64,000 nucleotides of DNA from Arthrobacter ipis. Lineage in GTDB: Bacteria; Actinomycetota; Actinomycetes; Actinomycetales; Micrococcaceae. Under the pieces are notes generated by a model. The model searched no databases. It was not told the DNA's origin and was given only the letters and a program-made list of their open reading frames with translations. Within the stretch, counting starts at the first letter, position 1. Every line of letters begins with the position of its first letter. This document shows positions 6,462 to 15,525 of this stretch, piece after piece. Both the position numbers and the translations under genes were made by a program. The stretch spans positions 415,697 through 479,696 of the forward strand of contig NZ_JAAOXD010000004.1 of NCBI RefSeq assembly GCF_014694315.1. Reading direction: 5' to 3'.

Positions 6462-8336
6462 TCAGACCAGCGAGTCCTTCCAGGCGCTGTGCAGGCGGGC
6501 GAAGCGGCCGTTGCCACCGATCAGTTCGTCCGGGGTTCCGTCTTCCACCACCTGTCCGTCATGGACCACGAGCACCCTGTCCGCCGTCTCCACGGTCGAC
6601 AGCCGATGCGCGATGATCAGCGCCGTGCGGGCGGTTCGGCGGGACGTTCCGTCGGCGGCCGGACTGTCGGCTGCCGGGCCGGTGCCGTCCGTTCCGCGCA
6701 GGAGCCCGGCCAGGCCGCTCTGCACGAGCCGCTCGGACGGGATGTCCAGCGAGGATGTCGCCTCGTCCAGGATCAGGACCGCCGGCCGGGCAAGGAACGC
6801 GCGCGCGAAGCTGATCAATTGGCGCTGGCCCGCGGAGACCCGGCCGCCGCGCTTGTTGACGTCGGTGTCGTATCCCTCGGGGAGCTCCATGATGAACTCG
6901 TGCGCACCCACGGCCTTCGCGGCCGCCTCGATCTCCTCGCGCGGTGCCTCCGGCCGGCCCAGGGCGATGTTGTCCGCCACCGAGCCGCTGAACAGGAAGG
7001 CCTCTTGCGTCACCATCACAATGTTCCGCCGCAGGTCCGCGGTGGCCAGTTGCCGGACGTCCACGCCGTCGAGCATCACGGAACCGGCGGACACGTCATA
7101 AAAGCGGGCAATCAGCTTGGCCAGTGTGGACTTGCCCGCCCCGGTCTGCCCCACCAGCGCCACGGTCTGGCCGGCCGGAATGGCGAGGTTCAGTGTGGGG
7201 ATGATGAGTGGCCCGGTGCCGTAGCGGAACTCAACGTTCCGGAATTCGACGGCGCCGCGGGCGTCGCGGAGTTCCACCGCGTTCCGCGGCGGGCGCACCG
7301 TGGGCACCTCCTCGAGCAGGCCCGAGACCTTCTCCAGCGCGGCCTGAGCGCTTTGGAACGAGTTGTAGAACATGGCCATCTGGTCCACGGGCTGGAAGAA
7401 GCGCTTTGTCGAGAGCATCAGGGCCAGCAGTACGCCCACGGCCAGGTCACCGGTCAGCACCCGGAAGCCGCCGAACAGCAGCACTGCGGCAACACAGACG
7501 TTGCCGATCAGCACCAGTCCGGGCTGGAAGACGCCGTTCAGGTTGATGGAGCGGACGGTCGCCCGCCGGTAGTCCTCGGCAAGTTCGCCGTAGCGGCCGG
7601 CGTTTTCGCGTTCCTTGCGGAAGGCCTTAACCGCGCGGATGCCGGTCATGGTCTCGATGAAGTGCACGATGAGCCGGGCCGAGACCACCCGGGACTGCCG
7701 GAACGCCATCTGTGAGTGCTTCTGGTACCAGCGCGCCAGAAAGAACATGGGGACGGCCGCGGCCAGCACCACCAGTCCGCTGCGCCAGTCGAGGGCAAAG
7801 ACAGTCACGGCGGTGAACAGCATGAACAGCAGTCCCGAGGCGAGCGAGCTGACTCCCGAGTCCAGAAGTTCGCGCAGCGCCTCCAGGTCCGAGGTCTGCC
7901 GGGCGATGATCCGTCCCGAGGTGTACTTCTCGTGGAATTCAAGGCTGAGCCGCTGGGTATGGCGGAACACCCACAGCCGCAGGTCCAGCAGCATGGCTTG
8001 GCTGAGTGCCGCCGTCGACGTTACGTACAGGGCGGTGAGCCCGGCCGCCGCCAGCGCCGCGATGAGGTAGGCGACGCCGGCCAGCACCAGCGGAAGGCTG
8101 TTGCCCGCGCGGAGGGCGGGCAACGCGTGGTCGATGCCGAAGGCGATCAGCGCCGGTCCGGCCACCCTGGCCGCCTGTGACAGGACCACCGTGGCGATGG
8201 TGAGCCAGAACCGCAGCCGCACGGGCCGGATGAGCGACCCCAGCAGGGCGAGCGACCGGCGTCGCACTGCCTTGCTGTCGCTCTTGCTCAGGTTGGCGTT
8301 GTCCTCATTGGCGGTACCGAAGGCTGTGTTGCTCAC
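6462..8336 (-). CDS. ABC exporter subunit (TMD-NBD), canonical Walker B, atypical signature
   Basis: 624-aa type IV ABC exporter half-transporter. Six TM helices lie in about residues 40-330, and the NBD follows. Walker A is [10 protein letters not shown], the signature is VSAGQ (degenerate relative to LSGGQ), Walker B is [12 protein letters not shown] with the catalytic Glu, and the switch His is in IIAHRLST. It overlaps the upstream partner by four bases (GTGA), so the two are translationally coupled and almost surely form a heterodimer. The Gly/Ser/Asp-rich insert [15 protein letters not shown] before the switch region is unusual. Substrate unknown; drugs, lipids or peptides are all possible for this family. 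Confidence 0.92.
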   Translation of the reverse strand: MSNTAFGTANEDNANLSKSDSKAVRRRSLALLGSLIRPVRLRFWLTIATVVLSQAARVAGPALIAFGIDHALPALRAGNSLPLVLAGVAYLIAALAAAGLTALYVTSTAALSQAMLLDLRLWVFRHTQRLSLEFHEKYTSGRIIARQTSDLEALRELLDSGVSSLASGLLFMLFTAVTVFALDWRSGLVVLAAAVPMFFLARWYQKHSQMAFRQSRVVSARLIVHFIETMTGIRAVKAFRKERENAGRYGELAEDYRRATVRSINLNGVFQPGLVLIGNVCVAAVLLFGGFRVLTGDLAVGVLLALMLSTKRFFQPVDQMAMFYNSFQSAQAALEKVSGLLEEVPTVRPPRNAVELRDARGAVEFRNVEFRYGTGPLIIPTLNLAIPAGQTVALVGQTGAGKSTLAKLIARFYDVSAGSVMLDGVDVRQLATADLRRNIVMVTQEAFLFSGSVADNIALGRPEAPREEIEAAAKAVGAHEFIMELPEGYDTDVNKRGGRVSAGQRQLISFARAFLARPAVLILDEATSSLDIPSERLVQSGLAGLLRGTDGTGPAADSPAADGTSRRTARTALIIAHRLSTVETADRVLVVHDGQVVEDGTPDELIGGNGRFARLHSAWKDSLV

Positions 8337-10150
8337 CGGCTGACTTCCTCGGCGTCGTCGAGGGCCGACAGCTCGGAGTCCAGGTCGCGGGGCTCCGTTT
8401 CCAGGCTCGCGATCACGTGACGGTAGTGGCCGTTGCCGGCCAGCAGTTCGGCATGTGTTCCGACGGCGGCGATGTGGCCGTCCTCCAGCAGCGCCACCCG
8501 GTCGGCGAGCGCCACGGTGGACGGTCGGTGGGCGACGATCAGTGTCGTGGTGCCGGCCAGCACCTCCCGCAGCCGGTTTTCCACGAGCTCCTCCGTGTTC
8601 ACGTCCAGGGCGGAGAGGGGATCGTCCAGGACCAGGACGGCGGGCGCGGCTGCGATGGCCCGGGCCAGGGCGAGGCGCTGGCGCTGGCCGCCGGACAGGC
8701 TGAGGCCCTCCTCGCCGATGAGGGTGTCCAGTCCCTCGGGCAGCGAGTAAGCGAAGTGTGCCTGTGCCGTGTCCAGGGCCTCGGCAAGGATTTTTTCTCG
8801 GGTGTCGGTGTCTTCGGACACGACGCCGAGCAGCACGTTGTCGCGCACCGAGCTGGAGAACAGGGTGGTGTCCTCGAAGGCCACAGCCACCAGGGTGCGG
8901 AGTTCCTCGACGCTGAACTCCCGCAGGTCCACGCCGTCGAGCTCTATGGAACCCGCCGTGACGTCGTAGAGCCGTGGCACCAGCTGCAACAGGGCACTCT
9001 TGCCGCTGCCGGTGATGCCCACCAACGCCATCGTTTCGCCGGGACAGATGTCCAGCCGGACGTCCTCCAGCACCGGTTTGTCCGGGGCGTCGTCGAAGGC
9101 GAACGTTACGTTGTTGAAGCTCAGCGCGCCTTTGACGTCGGCCGGGCGGCGGGGGTCGGCCGGGCCGGTGATGGTGTTTTGGGAATCCATGACCTCGAAG
9201 TGCCGGTCCAGCGCGGTTTTCGCCGTCAGGGCCATGGCCAGCAGCATGCCGGAGAACTCGACGGGCGCGGCGATAACGGCGGCGGTGGCGAAGAAGGCCA
9301 CGAGGGAGCCGATGCTGAGCTGGCCGCTGGCTGCGAGCATGATTCCGGTGACCAGGCCCGCGCCCAGCGCCAACTCGGGCAGGAGCGTCACCACCATGCT
9401 GAAGACGGCCTGGTGCCGGGCTTTGGCAATCTCCGTCTGGCGCAGTTCCTCGGCCTGGCCGTTGAAGGTTTCCAGCGCTTCGCGGCTGCGGCCGAAGGCC
9501 TTCAGGACGCGGATGCCGTGGACGGACTCTTCAACCGTGGTGGCGAGATCGCCGGCCTGGTCCTGGCTGCGCCGGGCAACCTTGCTGAAGCGGGTCCGGA
9601 ACCGGAAACCGTAGACCATCACGGGTCCTGCTGCGGCCAGGAAGATCAGGGCAAGCTGCCAGCTCATGGTGAACATGACGATGACGCCGATCACCACCGT
9701 CAGGGTGGTAACCACCAGCATGATGGCCCCGAATGCCATCCAGCGCCGGATGAAGTTGAGGTCCGTCATGGCGCGGGAAAGCAGCTGGCCCGAACCCCAG
9801 CGGTCATGGAAGGAGACGGGAAGGTCCTGCAGGTGGCCGTAGAGCGAGACCCTCATCCTGGTCTCCACGGTGGTGGCCGGGTTGATCACGAACGTGCGGC
9901 GGAGGGCAACCAGCACGGCTTCGGCAACGCCCAGGGCCAAAATGAGGCCAGCCGAGCCCCACACCGCTTCCACGGTGGCACCGGGCCCGAGTGAATCGTT
10001 GATGAGCCCGCGCAGCACCTGCGGGATGGCAAGGGCAACCACACTGGCCAGGAGCGCCGAGAGCAGGCCCAGGAACAGGCGCGGCAGGACCGGCTTCACG
10101 TGCGGATAGAGACGGCTGACGGATCGAAAAAATGAACTCTGCTTGGCCAT
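8333..10150 (-). CDS. ABC exporter subunit (TMD-NBD), canonical signature, Walker B Asp instead of Glu
   Basis: 605-aa partner of the 624-aa half-transporter. After the six-TM domain the NBD shows Walker [11 protein letters not shown], signature LSGGQ, Walker [13 protein letters not shown] and the switch His in IVAHRPST. The residue after the Walker B Asp is Asp, not the catalytic Glu, as in the degenerate subunit of heterodimeric exporters such as TM287/288 or LmrCD. It is the first gene of the operon, with ATG at 10150. A palindrome GTAGTT-N9-AACTAC upstream may be an operator. Confidence 0.92.
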   Translation of the reverse strand: MAKQSSFFRSVSRLYPHVKPVLPRLFLGLLSALLASVVALAIPQVLRGLINDSLGPGATVEAVWGSAGLILALGVAEAVLVALRRTFVINPATTVETRMRVSLYGHLQDLPVSFHDRWGSGQLLSRAMTDLNFIRRWMAFGAIMLVVTTLTVVIGVIVMFTMSWQLALIFLAAAGPVMVYGFRFRTRFSKVARRSQDQAGDLATTVEESVHGIRVLKAFGRSREALETFNGQAEELRQTEIAKARHQAVFSMVVTLLPELALGAGLVTGIMLAASGQLSIGSLVAFFATAAVIAAPVEFSGMLLAMALTAKTALDRHFEVMDSQNTITGPADPRRPADVKGALSFNNVTFAFDDAPDKPVLEDVRLDICPGETMALVGITGSGKSALLQLVPRLYDVTAGSIELDGVDLREFSVEELRTLVAVAFEDTTLFSSSVRDNVLLGVVSEDTDTREKILAEALDTAQAHFAYSLPEGLDTLIGEEGLSLSGGQRQRLALARAIAAAPAVLVLDDPLSALDVNTEELVENRLREVLAGTTTLIVAHRPSTVALADRVALLEDGHIAAVGTHAELLAGNGHYRHVIASLETEPRDLDSELSALDDAEEVSR

Positions 10151-10187
10151 GCCCGCTTCTTGAACTCAACTGTGTGAAGGCTCTGGT

Positions 10188-10208
10188 GTAGTTTCCCGTA
10201 GCAACTAC
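10188..10208. promoter_or_regulatory. Candidate operator upstream of ABC exporter operon
   Basis: The palindrome GTAGTT-N9-AACTAC lies 38 bases upstream of the ABC operon start. Its size and spacing suit a MarR- or TetR-type dimer. No such regulator gene is adjacent. Confidence 0.4.
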
Positions 10209-10244
10209 CCTATGCCATGGGTGGCACCCTTCACAGGTAGCCCG

Positions 10245-11192
10245 TCAGGCGCGGGGGGTGAGCGTCAGCAGGACGGCCTCGGGCTTGCAGGCGATGCGGA
10301 CCGGCGCAAAGCGCGAGGTGCCGATTCCGCCCGAGACGTTGACCGGCGTCGTACGCCCGTTGCTGCTCCAGTCGTTGAGGCCCTTGGCCCGCCAGGTGGG
10401 GATGTCGCAGTTCGCGACGACGGCGCCGTACCCCGGGATGCACAGCTGGCCGCCATGCGTGTGGCCGGCCAGGAGAAGGTCCGCGCCGTCCTCGGTGAAG
10501 TGGTCCAGGACCCGCTGGTAGGGGGCATGGATGACGGCGACGCGAAGGTGGTCCTTGGCGTTCTGGCCCCGGGTGCCGCGGGGCCAGCCGGCGTACCGTT
10601 CACGGTTGAGGTGCGGATCATCCACGCCCGAGAAATCGAACCGCATGCCGTTGAGGACGATGGACTGTTGCCGGTTGGTCAGGTCGATCCAGCCGCCCAT
10701 TCCGAAGCCGGACCGCAGACGGGGCCAGTCAAGTTCCTCCCGGTCGGGTGCTGCCTTGGAGGGGCCCAACAGGTAGCGGGCCGGGTTTTTCAGCTTCGGC
10801 GCGTAATAGTCATTGGAGCCTGGAACAAAAACGCCCGGGAAGTCCATGAGCGGTGCCAGCGCGTTGAGCAGCGGATCCACGGCCTTGGGGTGGCTGAGAT
10901 TGTCACCCGTGTTGACCACCAGGTCCGGCCTGAGCGCCGCCAGCGACTGCAGCCACTCCGCCTTGGCCTTCTGGCCCGGAACGAAGTGGATGTCGCTCAG
11001 GTGCAGGATCCGGAAGGGTTCTCTGCCCGCCGGAAGGATCGGGACGGTCTCCTCGCGGAGGACGAACTGGTTCTTTTCCCAGAGCCCGTATGCTGTGGCG
11101 GCCAGGGCGGCCGCGGTTCCGGCGCCTGCGGTGACGGCAAAGCCGCGCCCGATGCTGCGGACGCGGCTCGCCACCTGTGAAAGGTCAGTCAC
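10245..11192 (-). CDS. Membrane-anchored metallophosphoesterase (YkuE-like)
   Basis: 315-aa calcineurin-like phosphoesterase. An N-terminal hydrophobic segment (FAVTAGAGTAAALAATAYGL) anchors it. Metal-binding motifs follow in order: HLSDIHF, NTGDNL, GSNDY (GNHD-type block), VIHAPY and AGHTHGGQ. The enzyme hydrolyses phosphate esters with a di-metal centre; the natural substrate is unknown, and family members act on UDP-lipid or phospholipid-type substrates. It starts two bases after the PBP gene ends, so the pair forms an operon and an envelope role is likely. Confidence 0.88.
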   Translation of the reverse strand: MTDLSQVASRVRSIGRGFAVTAGAGTAAALAATAYGLWEKNQFVLREETVPILPAGREPFRILHLSDIHFVPGQKAKAEWLQSLAALRPDLVVNTGDNLSHPKAVDPLLNALAPLMDFPGVFVPGSNDYYAPKLKNPARYLLGPSKAAPDREELDWPRLRSGFGMGGWIDLTNRQQSIVLNGMRFDFSGVDDPHLNRERYAGWPRGTRGQNAKDHLRVAVIHAPYQRVLDHFTEDGADLLLAGHTHGGQLCIPGYGAVVANCDIPTWRAKGLNDWSSNGRTTPVNVSGGIGTSRFAPVRIACKPEAVLLTLTPRA

Positions 11193-11194
11193 GG

Positions 11195-13540
11195 TCAGCC
11201 GTTCCCCTTGGTGCTGTTGCCGTTTCCATTGCTCTTGTTGTCGTTGTTGCCCGTGCCCCCGGTGTTTCCACCGCTGTTGCCGGTGTCCGTGTTTCCGCCC
11301 GTGTTTCCGCCCTGGGGCGGGATGTTCGGAAAGTTGGGGACCGTGGGCTCGAACTGCGGCGTGCCGTAGAGCAGGTTCGACGGCGGTTCCGGGAAGGGCT
11401 CCGTGCCGTAGCCCGGAGCAATTTGGGACATGTAGTTCGAGAACATCGGGCCGGCGATCATGTAGCCGTCGATGCCGGTGTAGAACTTGCCGTTGATGGT
11501 CACGTTCTGGCCGGCGCGCTGCTGGCTACCGAGTGGATCTCCGAACCACGCCGCCGTCGCGAGGCCCATGGTGTGGCCGACAACCCAGGTGGAGCCGTTG
11601 TTGTTGGACGTACCCGTCTTGGCGGCGATCGGGAAGCTGGTCCGCGTGGAGATCCGGGGCTCGATCAGCGAGCCGGATCCCTCGTTCAGGACCTGCTGCA
11701 GGGCATAGTTCACGCCGCGCGCCACCTCGGGCTTGAGGGCGTCCCGGCAGGCAGGGGCCTGGGCGGGCAGCTGTGCGCCGGTCTGGTCGGTCACCGACGT
11801 GATGGCGATCGGCGCGCAGTACTTGCCGTCGTTGGCGAACGTGGCAAAGGCCGCGGCCATGGTCAGCGGGGCCGTCTGCCGGGAGCCCAGCAGGTTGCCG
11901 ATGGTGGTCATGGTGATCTTCGGGTTCGGATCCACCACCGCGTTGGTTTCCTTGTCCCGGGTCGGCAGGCCTTCGTGCAGTCCGACAGCGTCCACAACCT
12001 TCTGGATGCCGCACAGGTCAACCTGCGAGGCCGAGGCGAACGTCGCCGTGTTGATGGAGTTCTTCAGGCCGTCCAGCACACTCATGGGCCGGTAGTAGCC
12101 ATCTTCGGCGTTCTGGAGGTCCTCCGTGCCGTTGGTGCTGTCGTACCAGCCCACGGTAGGGGTGTCGCAGGTATTCGTCCACGGGAAATCCTGCGGGTAG
12201 CGGCGCTGGGAGGCGTTGACAATGGTGTTCATTGACTTGCCCTCGTTCAGCCACTCGGCAAACGTGAACGGCTTCATGGTGGAGCCGGGCTGTGCACCGC
12301 CCAGGCCGTTCAGGTCGTTGCCCTGCTCGTCGTACTGGTCGACGCTGAAGTTGATCTGGGAGTCGAACTTGCCCTTGCCCGCAAACCACGAGGTGTTTTG
12401 GGCCATGTTGACGATCTTGCCCGTTCCCGGCTCAAGGGAAACCAGCGCGGCGCCCCATTTGTCCGGGTTCGAGCCGGCAGCAGCGTTGACCTGGTCCTGC
12501 GCGGCCTTCTGCGCCTTCAGGTCCAGTGTGGTCTTGATGGTCAGTCCGCCGCGGAACACCTTCTTCTCGCGTTCGGTGGCGTCCGCTCCATAGGCCGGGT
12601 TGTTCAGCAGGAGGTGCAGGACGTAGTCGCAGAAGTACGGGGCAGTGGGCGAGTAGGCGCAGCCCTGACGTGCCGGGGTCACCTTAGGCGCGACAGGGGT
12701 GGCAACAGCGGCGGTGTACTGGGCCTTTGTGATCTTGTTGTGCGTGAGCATTGCACTCAGCACCAGGTCCCTGCGCTTCTTCGCGTTGGCCGGATTGGTG
12801 ATCGGGTCAAAGGCGGAAGGGCTGTTCACCAGGCCGGCAAGCAGTGCGGCCTGGGGGAGCGTGAGGTTCTTTGCGGTGGTGCTGAAGAAGAACTTGGAGG
12901 CGGCCTCAATACCGTACGCGTCACGGTTGAAGAAGACGATGTTCAGGTAGCCCTCAAGGATCTGCTCCTTGGTGAATTTCTTCTCCAGGGCGATCGCGAG
13001 CTTCATTTCGCGGAGCTTGTCGCCGACGCCCTTGTTAACGCCATTGAGCTTGATCTCGTCGGAGTTGCCTTCGGCTTCAAGGTTGGCGTTGAGGACGTTG
13101 TTGACGTACTGCTGCGTGATGGTGGAGGCACCCTGTTTGTTGCCCCGCGCCGTGCTGACCAGGGCGCGGAGGATGCCGGTGGTGTCCACCCCGCCGTGCT
13201 CGTAGAACCGGCTGTCCTCAATGGAGATCACCGCGTCCTTCATGTACGGGGAGATCTGGTCCAGCGGAACACGGGTTCGGTTTTCCGCGTACAGGTTGGC
13301 GATCACGCTCCCGTCCGCGGCCAGGACCTTGGTGGACTGGCTCGGCGGGTCCACCTGGAGCTCAGCGGGCAGGGTGTCAAAGAATTCGATCGAGCCGCTG
13401 GCCGTGCTGCCTGAGACGGCGGCTGCGGGAACCAGCAGGCCGGCCACGAGGACGCCACAAATAGCGCTCACGCCAAGGAAGCCAAAAATCTTTCCGAGGG
13501 TGGTGGCCGTGTCGAATATGGGGTTCTTACGAGTCGCCAT
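11195..13540 (-). CDS. Class A penicillin-binding protein (transglycosylase/transpeptidase)
   Basis: 781-aa bifunctional peptidoglycan synthase. After a short cytoplasmic tail and one TM helix (about residues 17-42), the GT51 domain shows the catalytic EDSRFYEHGGVD and the GASTITQQYVNN motif. The transpeptidase domain has STMK (active-site Ser), SIN and KTGTS motifs. The tail is low-complexity Gly/Asn/Thr (GGNTGGNTDTGNSGGN) and ends NSTKGNG; such tails occur in actinobacterial PBPs. It is co-transcribed with the metallophosphoesterase and divergent from the DUF4177 gene. Confidence 0.93.
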   Translation of the reverse strand: MATRKNPIFDTATTLGKIFGFLGVSAICGVLVAGLLVPAAAVSGSTASGSIEFFDTLPAELQVDPPSQSTKVLAADGSVIANLYAENRTRVPLDQISPYMKDAVISIEDSRFYEHGGVDTTGILRALVSTARGNKQGASTITQQYVNNVLNANLEAEGNSDEIKLNGVNKGVGDKLREMKLAIALEKKFTKEQILEGYLNIVFFNRDAYGIEAASKFFFSTTAKNLTLPQAALLAGLVNSPSAFDPITNPANAKKRRDLVLSAMLTHNKITKAQYTAAVATPVAPKVTPARQGCAYSPTAPYFCDYVLHLLLNNPAYGADATEREKKVFRGGLTIKTTLDLKAQKAAQDQVNAAAGSNPDKWGAALVSLEPGTGKIVNMAQNTSWFAGKGKFDSQINFSVDQYDEQGNDLNGLGGAQPGSTMKPFTFAEWLNEGKSMNTIVNASQRRYPQDFPWTNTCDTPTVGWYDSTNGTEDLQNAEDGYYRPMSVLDGLKNSINTATFASASQVDLCGIQKVVDAVGLHEGLPTRDKETNAVVDPNPKITMTTIGNLLGSRQTAPLTMAAAFATFANDGKYCAPIAITSVTDQTGAQLPAQAPACRDALKPEVARGVNYALQQVLNEGSGSLIEPRISTRTSFPIAAKTGTSNNNGSTWVVGHTMGLATAAWFGDPLGSQQRAGQNVTINGKFYTGIDGYMIAGPMFSNYMSQIAPGYGTEPFPEPPSNLLYGTPQFEPTVPNFPNIPPQGGNTGGNTDTGNSGGNTGGTGNNDNKSNGNGNSTKGNG

Positions 13541-13577
13541 GTTCTCCAGTTTACCGGCAACGATTAGGCTTTATTTC

Positions 13578-13733
13578 ATGACCAAATGGGAGTACGCCAC
13601 GATTCCGCTCATCATCCACGCCACGAAGCAGATTCTGGACCAGTGGGGAGACGACGGCTGGGAGCTTGTCCAGGTAGTCCCCGGACCCGACGGCAACGGA
13701 CTTGTCGCCTACCTCAAGAGGGAGAAGCAGTAG
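13578..13733 (+). CDS. Small DUF4177-like protein
   Basis: 51-aa protein MTKWEYATIPLI... with the WEY...WGDDGWELVQVV pattern of the DUF4177 family, and nothing more. It starts 37 bases from the divergent PBP start and ends two bases before the RidA gene, so the two small genes are one unit. Function unknown. It is short but well supported by the family pattern and by operon spacing. Confidence 0.8.
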   Translation: MTKWEYATIPLIIHATKQILDQWGDDGWELVQVVPGPDGNGLVAYLKREKQ

Positions 13734-13734
13734 C

Positions 13735-14268
13735 ATGACCACCCCCCAGGAAACCGCTTCCAGCGCTGATCTGACGCCGTCGTCCGCCGTCGAACAGCGT
13801 CTTTCCGAGCTCGGACTGACCCTCCCGGAAGTTGCCGCCCCCGTCGCCGCCTACGTGCCGGCGGTCGTCTCTGGTAGCCACGTTTACACCTCGGGACAGT
13901 TGCCGTTTATTAACGGCAAACTCGAAGCTACGGGCAAGGTGTCCGCCGGCACCGAGGGCGCCTCGGACGAACCTACTGTGTCTCCGGAAGACGCCAAGGC
14001 ATACGCCGCCGTCTGTGCCGTGAACGCCCTGGCCGCCGTGAAGAGCGTCATCGGCGACCTCGACCGCATCACGCGCATCGTCAAGGTTGTGGGCTTCGTC
14101 TCCTCCGACCCGTCCTTCACCGGCCAGCCCGGCGTAATCAACGGCGCCTCCGAACTCCTGGGCCGGGTCTTCGGTGACGCGGGCCAGCACGCCCGTTCCG
14201 CCGTCGGCGTATCAGTCCTGCCGCTCGACTCTCCCGTGGAAGTCGAACTGATCGCCGAATTCAGCTAA
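13735..14268 (+). CDS. RidA/YjgF-family protein
   Basis: 177-aa enamine/imine deaminase family protein. The ATG at 13735 follows the DUF4177 stop directly and has GGGAG about ten bases upstream. The core VSGSHVYTSGQLPF, the CAVNALAAVKSVIGDLDRITRIVKVVGF-type helix and strand, and the RSAVGVSVLPLDSPVEVELIAEF C-terminus are family features (key parts only quoted). It is longer than the 130-aa archetype, as in the YjgF/chorismate-mutase-like subgroup common in actinobacteria. The Arg of the last block is the usual active-site residue. Confidence 0.88.
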   Translation: MTTPQETASSADLTPSSAVEQRLSELGLTLPEVAAPVAAYVPAVVSGSHVYTSGQLPFINGKLEATGKVSAGTEGASDEPTVSPEDAKAYAAVCAVNALAAVKSVIGDLDRITRIVKVVGFVSSDPSFTGQPGVINGASELLGRVFGDAGQHARSAVGVSVLPLDSPVEVELIAEFS

Positions 14269-14284
14269 GGAGCAGTAGGTTCCT

Positions 14285-15196
14285 TTGCCCCACTTAGCAC
14301 GCCGGCTCTTTGTTCTTCCTCCCGATCTTGAAGGGGCGGCACAAAGCTGGCTCGAACACGGCGAACGGACTCCGCGCAAACCCCGTTTCGCGTCCTCCGT
14401 GGTACTCCTCCGGGATTCGCCCACCGGCCTGGAAACCTGGCTGGGTTACCGTCCCGGCTCGTCCCCGCTGGGCGTCGTCGCCTTCCCGGGCGGCTCCTTG
14501 GACGCCTCCGACGACGACGCCGTCGGCTGGCTGGGGCCCTCGCCCCAGCATTGGGCCGAGCAGATGGGAACGGACGACGTCGGACTGGCCCGCCGCCACG
14601 TGGTGGGTGCAGTCCGCGAACTGTTCGAGGAGACCGGCGTGCTGCTGGCAGGCCCGGACCTGTCCTCCACCGTGGAGGCAACGTCCACGGTGGAGTGGAT
14701 GAAGGCCCGCGAAGCGGTTGCGTCGCAGGAAAAATCGTTCACCGCGGAGCTGGCCAAGCGGGGCCTGTCCCTGCGCACCGACCTGCTCAAGCCGCTCGTG
14801 AACTGGCTGAGCCCGGACTTCGCGCACCGGCGCTTCAACACCCGGTACTTCGCCGCCACCGTCCCGATGAACCAGCAGCCCTCCATCCTGGAGAGCAAGG
14901 GCGTCTGGGGCCGGTGGGTGTGCGCCACCAAGGCGATCGCGGAGCGCGATACGACAGTGCTGGGTGATGAGGTGGGCCAGGAGAACACCGTTGGCCTCAC
15001 CCTCGGCCAGCTCATGGTTCCCGGCTCCGAGATCATGCTGGAGAAGATGGCCAAAGCCAACGGCTGCATCGCCTACCTCAGCTACAAGCGCACCCCGCAC
15101 GTCTACCAGCCCAAGCTGGTCGACGAAAACGGGACACTCATGCTCGAAGTAGAGGCAGCAAAGACAGTAGCGGGCGAACCCCAGCGCGAGCGCTAA
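14285..15196 (+). CDS. NUDIX hydrolase
   Basis: 303-aa NUDIX protein. The hallmark is present as FPGGSLD followed, after an insertion, by AVRELFEETGVLL, which holds the REx2EE metal ligands. The spacing between the Gly and the REx2EE part is enlarged, as in the large actinobacterial NUDIX members related to NUDT19/CoA-type hydrolases. The start is TTG at 14285, with AAGGAG twelve bases upstream overlapping the end of the RidA gene. Substrate unknown. Downstream the conserved gene order stops at a rearrangement scar. Confidence 0.87.
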   Translation: MPHLARRLFVLPPDLEGAAQSWLEHGERTPRKPRFASSVVLLRDSPTGLETWLGYRPGSSPLGVVAFPGGSLDASDDDAVGWLGPSPQHWAEQMGTDDVGLARRHVVGAVRELFEETGVLLAGPDLSSTVEATSTVEWMKAREAVASQEKSFTAELAKRGLSLRTDLLKPLVNWLSPDFAHRRFNTRYFAATVPMNQQPSILESKGVWGRWVCATKAIAERDTTVLGDEVGQENTVGLTLGQLMVPGSEIMLEKMAKANGCIAYLSYKRTPHVYQPKLVDENGTLMLEVEAAKTVAGEPQRER

Positions 15197-15210
15197 GCTC
15201 CCGCCCTCTC

Positions 15211-15289
15211 CGTGGTTCCGTCCGCGGGGCGGCGGCCCCTTCACCGTCGTCGGTGGTTGGGTCCGCGGGGCGGCGGCCCTTCCCCGTCG
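15211..15289. repeat. Two tandem 39-bp repeats (period 40)
   Basis: The copies at 15211-15249 and 15251-15289 share a core, gtccgcggggcggcggccc, flanked by ggtt and ccgtcg, with a few mismatches. They are non-coding. They lie at the left edge of the region where the NUDIX end joins the IS30 remnant. Confidence 0.75.
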
Positions 15290-15433
15290 CTTAGACACAG
15301 CCGATAGGCGCCATTACGGTCGCTGAGCGACCTCCATGCCGCGATCGGCCGCGATGCGCTCCTACCCGAAGGCCCGCAGCCCCGCTCGCGATTAACTCAC
15401 CAACGCTTCCTCAGATCCCGTCGCCTTTTCCCC

Positions 15434-15525
15434 GGCGGATTCCAGTGGTCGTTGCAACACGCGTCCTATGCTGCTGATTCTTCCAGAATTTGCTGGAGGG
15501 CTTGTGCGGGGGTTTTCCAGCCGAG
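15434..15525 (-). mobile_element. IS30-family remnant (transposase C-terminus and element end)
   Basis: On the minus strand, 15525-15466 encodes LGWKTPAQALQQILEESAA and a stop. LGWKTPAxAL is the characteristic C-terminal motif of IS30-family transposases. Beyond the stop, gttgcaacgaccactggaatccgcc (core 15437-15458) resembles the terminal region of such elements. The rest of the element is missing: at about 15522-15525 the sequence changes directly into a glycosyltransferase gene. This is a scar, not a functional IS. Confidence 0.7.

Noticed and set aside
15197..15433. CRISPR-like array suggested by the tandem 40-bp repeats
   Set aside because: Only two copies with a one-base spacer; no unique spacers and no cas genes.
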